Source of the DNA: CAZOHN01 sp964579325
Lineage (GTDB): Bacteria > Pseudomonadota > Alphaproteobacteria > Rhodobacterales > Rhodobacteraceae
Direction of reading: 5' to 3'
Assembly (NCBI GenBank): GCA_964579325.1
Contig: CAZOHN010000219.1
Location: forward strand, 1 to 5,884
Length of the DNA stretch: 5,884 nucleotides
The notes under the pieces are model-generated. The model did no database searches. It saw nothing but the letters and a program-made list of their open reading frames with translations, and had not been told where the DNA came from. How positions within the stretch are numbered: the stretch's first letter is position 1; each line of letters opens with the position of its first letter. Made by a program: the position numbers and the translations under genes. Shown here in pieces: positions 1 through 3,200 of this stretch.

Positions 1-59
1 GAGCCATGCGCGACCACCTGCGCTCGGTCCGCGAGCGGGTCCTGCCGGCGCTTCGCTAG
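1..59 (+). CDS. 3' end of an unidentified plus-strand gene
   Basis: Reading in the frame starting at base 3, the sequence encodes AMRDHLRSVRERVLPALR and then TAG at 57-59. Nearly every codon ends in G or C, as in the big neighbouring gene, and the peptide looks like a charged amphipathic helix typical of a protein C-terminus. The gene would converge on the large minus-strand gene, leaving a spacer of 183 bases. Only 18 codons are present, so the family cannot be named. The ATG at 6-8 is more likely an internal Met than a start. The alternative is that this is non-coding; the other frames give less protein-like sequence. Confidence 0.45.
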   Translation, partial: AMRDHLRSVRERVLPALR

Positions 60-242
60 GTCACGGGTCGGCGGGCCGAGGTCATCCGGTCCCCACCATC
101 GGGCACGTGAGACGGCGGCCGCCTGGCCACGCGTCAAGGCGGTCCGATCATGTCGCAGCGACCGATTGCCCGCGCCGGGGCGCAGGCTGCTCGCCCGGCC
201 CCGGCCCACTCACGCACTGCTGACCCTGGCCCGGTCCTGCCG
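60..242. other. Convergent intergenic spacer
   Basis: These 183 bases lie between the TAG of the left plus-strand fragment and the TGA of the giant gene. I see no credible coding sequence: the plus-strand frame opening at 150 is an antisense shadow of the giant gene once past 243, and minus-strand frames from ATG near 152 stop within a few codons. The spacer holds a GC-rich hairpin (168-187), a small inverted repeat at 152-162 (GTCGC-A-GCGAC) and a 10-base palindrome at 114-123. No T-tract follows any of them, and no promoter is expected between convergent genes. Confidence 0.6.
168..187 (-). terminator. Possible terminator hairpin for the giant gene
   Basis: In the minus-strand transcript the bases form GCCUGCGC, loop CCCG, GCGCGGGC: an uninterrupted 8-pair stem including one G-U wobble, starting 55 bases after the TGA. 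In the plus-strand transcript the same position is a C-A mismatch, which favours use by the minus-strand gene. There is no U-tract after the stem, so it is not a classic intrinsic terminator. It could stall polymerase, protect the mRNA 3' end, or be a chance hairpin in GC-rich DNA. Confidence 0.3.
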
Positions 243-3200
243 TCAGAGGAGATCCTCATCCTGGAACACCAGGACCAGCTCAGGCGCGCCATTGCCCTCG
301 AACGAGAGCGACTTGCGGATACCGCCGATGTCCTCGATCACGAACACGATCTCATCGGAGGTGCTCACTTCGCCCGCCTTGGCCGCGATGAACGCCTCGA
401 TCATGTCCGACAGGTCGTCGGTGCGGTAGGTCGCCCCGGTCGTCGGCACGGCACTGTCGGTCCAGTTCGTCGTGAACACGAAGGTGTCGCGATCCGCCGG
501 GCCGTTCGCCGCGCTGAAGGAGGCGGCGGACACGCTATCCTCAAGCGAGATGGTGGCGTTGATCGTGCCGCTGCTGCCGGACCGGGCGGTGAACTCGATA
601 TAGGCGTCGATGATGTCGACTCCCACGAGGTCAGCCAGATCGAGGTCCGTGAACCGCAGACCGACGTCACGCCCGCTGTCGCCAAGTTCGAGATCCGCCT
701 TGGTGAGATTGACGGTACCACCATTGGCGTTCTGGTCGGTATCGTCTGCTCCTGTCGCGATCGCCTTGCGCAGCTCGCCGGTCGGGCCGATGTCCTCGAC
801 CACCGACACGATGAACGTGTCGCTGACCGAGTTCTGGTCGTCGTCGGTCGCGGTGACCACGATCTCGTAGTCACCCTGCGGCAAGCCCGGAGGCGCAGTG
901 ATCGTCGAGCCTGTCAGGGTGAATCCCGCAGGCGCCGTGATCGACAGGGTCAGTATATCGCCGTCGAGATCCGAGAAGGTTCCGGCCGGCACGGTGAAGC
1001 TGAACGCCGCGCCCTCCTCGACCTCCTGGTCGGCGATCGGGGTGGCGACGGTCGGCACGGTGGGCCCGGTCGGCACGAAGGCCGAGTTCGACGCCCCGAC
1101 GGCCGGCGCACTGCCCTTGTAGAGCTCCCAGAAGTCCATGTGGAAGCCCTGGCTACGCCCTGCGATCTGGATGGTGTAGAGCCCCGCCTCGGCGATCACC
1201 AGTTGCACCGGCGGGTTCGCCGGCAGACCATCATAGGCCGTGGCATAGCCCCAGGTTCCATTGTTCGGGCCACCGAAGACCTTGATGTAGCCCTGGCTCG
1301 TCGGCTCTGGTTCACTTGTCGACGGTGCGAGGTATTCCTCGATGACCTCGTTGGTGCCGGCCTTCTTGAAGTTGAGCCAGATGTCGTTCTGCTGGTCGCT
1401 CGCCGCAAGGCCATCGCGTGAGGCACGGACCCGGAAGTTGTAGGTGCCGAGGTCCGCTTCAGTGATGAGGATCGTGTATTCGAGGATGTTGTCCTCGGAC
1501 ACGCTCACGATCCCGGTGCTCGTGCTCTGGTTCGGACCGAACAGATAGTAGCCGTCTCCCTGGAAGCCCGACTGATCGCCGTCAGGATCGGCGGCGGTGG
1601 CGTAGGACCAGTTGCCTCCCGGCGCGATCCCGGCGTTCGCCGCATTGGTATCCTCGACCTGCACCTTGAAGCGCCCGTTCGCGCTGCCGGAGCCGATGAT
1701 CTGGAAGTATCCATCGGGCGCCGTGTTCCCGCCGCCAACCACGGGGCCACCGACGTTGTCGAGATAGATCGGCGCGGTCACCGGACCGACCGCAACAACC
1801 TCGCCGCCGACGGTTCCGATCGCCGCCGCAACGAAGCCGATCGGTGCCGTCGTGTCGCCGGGGAAGCTGCCCTTTCCGGTGCCCGAAGCCACGCCGTACT
1901 TGAACAGGTTGGTCGCGTCGAAGGTCCCGTTCGCACCGATCGTGACGTCGAAGCTCTGCTCGTCGAAGGCGTTGTTCGCCTTGAAGTCGTAGCGGTCGAG
2001 GCGTGCCGTTACCAGGTCGTCGATGCCGCTGGCCTCGTTCGTGACCGGATCGAAGCCCCGCGTCATCGTGATCCGCACCAACTGCCCCGCGTCACCGGTT
2101 ACAATCACGGTGGGTGGCGTGCCGCCATAGGTGCCGACACCGCCCTCCGGCGTGCCGTTCACGACGAGCGACACGATTTCGCTGCCGAGGGCCTGCGAGG
2201 CGATGGCGATCGAGCCTGCGTTGCTCTTGTCGCCCATCAACTGACCGCTCGCCGTGGTCCCGTCATCGAACAGCACGGTGAACAGTGAGCCGATCAGCTC
2301 GTGGCCCGAGATGCCACCGACGTCCCAGCCCTCGACTGCGCCCGAGTCGACGTTGCTCTTGGCCATGCCCGCGATCGAGTTGGGATCCATGTCGCCCGAG
2401 AAGCCAACCACTTCGCCGAACTCGAACCCGCCATCGACGGTGGGGTCGAACTTGACCATTGCCCCCTTGAAGCCACCGTTGCTGGGACCGCCCGATCCGC
2501 CGAAGTTGGGGATCGGCGCCTGTCCCGGCAGGAAGTAACCGGTTCCGGTCACGTAGCCACCGGTTCCACCTGCGGTGTTCACCGCCCAGGCCTTGGCCGC
2601 GTTGTCACCGCCCAGCCCATCGGGATCGAAGACGCTGTCCTGGTAGAGCGCGCTGGTGACATCGATGAAGATCGCAGAGATCTTCTTGTCCCCGGTGTTC
2701 TCGACCGTGAAGGAATTGGCCCCGAAGTTGGAGGCGGCAACGCCGGTGGCCCCTTCCATGATCTTCAGTACCGCCGCGCCCGTGACGCCCACGCCATAGG
2801 TTTCGTCGGTGACGAGATCGGCCTGCGACGCGAAGGCTTCCTGGGCGTTGCCCGGGTCGGGCGGCTCGACTGAACCGCCACCACCACCGGTGACCTTGAA
2901 GCTGTCGAGCTGGGCCAAGAAAGTCCCGCCGCCGCCGAGGCTGGTCTGCGTGAAGCCCGTGCCCACGCCGACGCTTTCGTCGAACAGAGCGGCAGCAAGT
3001 GCGCCGGTGATCGACGCCGCGCCGAAGCTGACGTTGGTAGCTCCCGCAATCGGCTGGCCGGCCGCGTCAAGGAAGGTCGCGAAGCCCTGGACGGTCGCCG
3101 CGGTCGCCGATGTGGCGTTGACCGCCAGCGTGATGTCGACCGCCTCGAAGCCGCCGAGGCCACCCAGCACTGCCGGCAGCGCGATGTTGGCGCCGCTGAC

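Noticed and set aside
68..79. Inverted repeat TCGGC-GG-GCCGA just after the left gene's stop, as a possible terminator
   Set aside because: Only four stem pairs remain with a realistic loop, and no T-tract follows.
114..123. 10-base palindrome GGCGGCCGCC
   Set aside because: It has no loop and no repeat elsewhere, and is likely by chance in GC-rich DNA; no operator role can be supported.
150..1421. 423-codon open frame on the plus strand opposite the C-terminal part of the giant gene
   Set aside because: Its translation is an Arg/Gly/Val/His-rich low-quality sequence with no domain pattern, as expected for the antisense frame of GC-rich, Asp-rich coding DNA. The minus-strand frame has clear domain motifs throughout.
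2301..2873. 190-codon plus-strand frame
   Set aside because: It is antisense to the unassigned domain of the giant gene, has no ribosome binding site that I can see, and is Arg/Gly/Val-rich shadow sequence.
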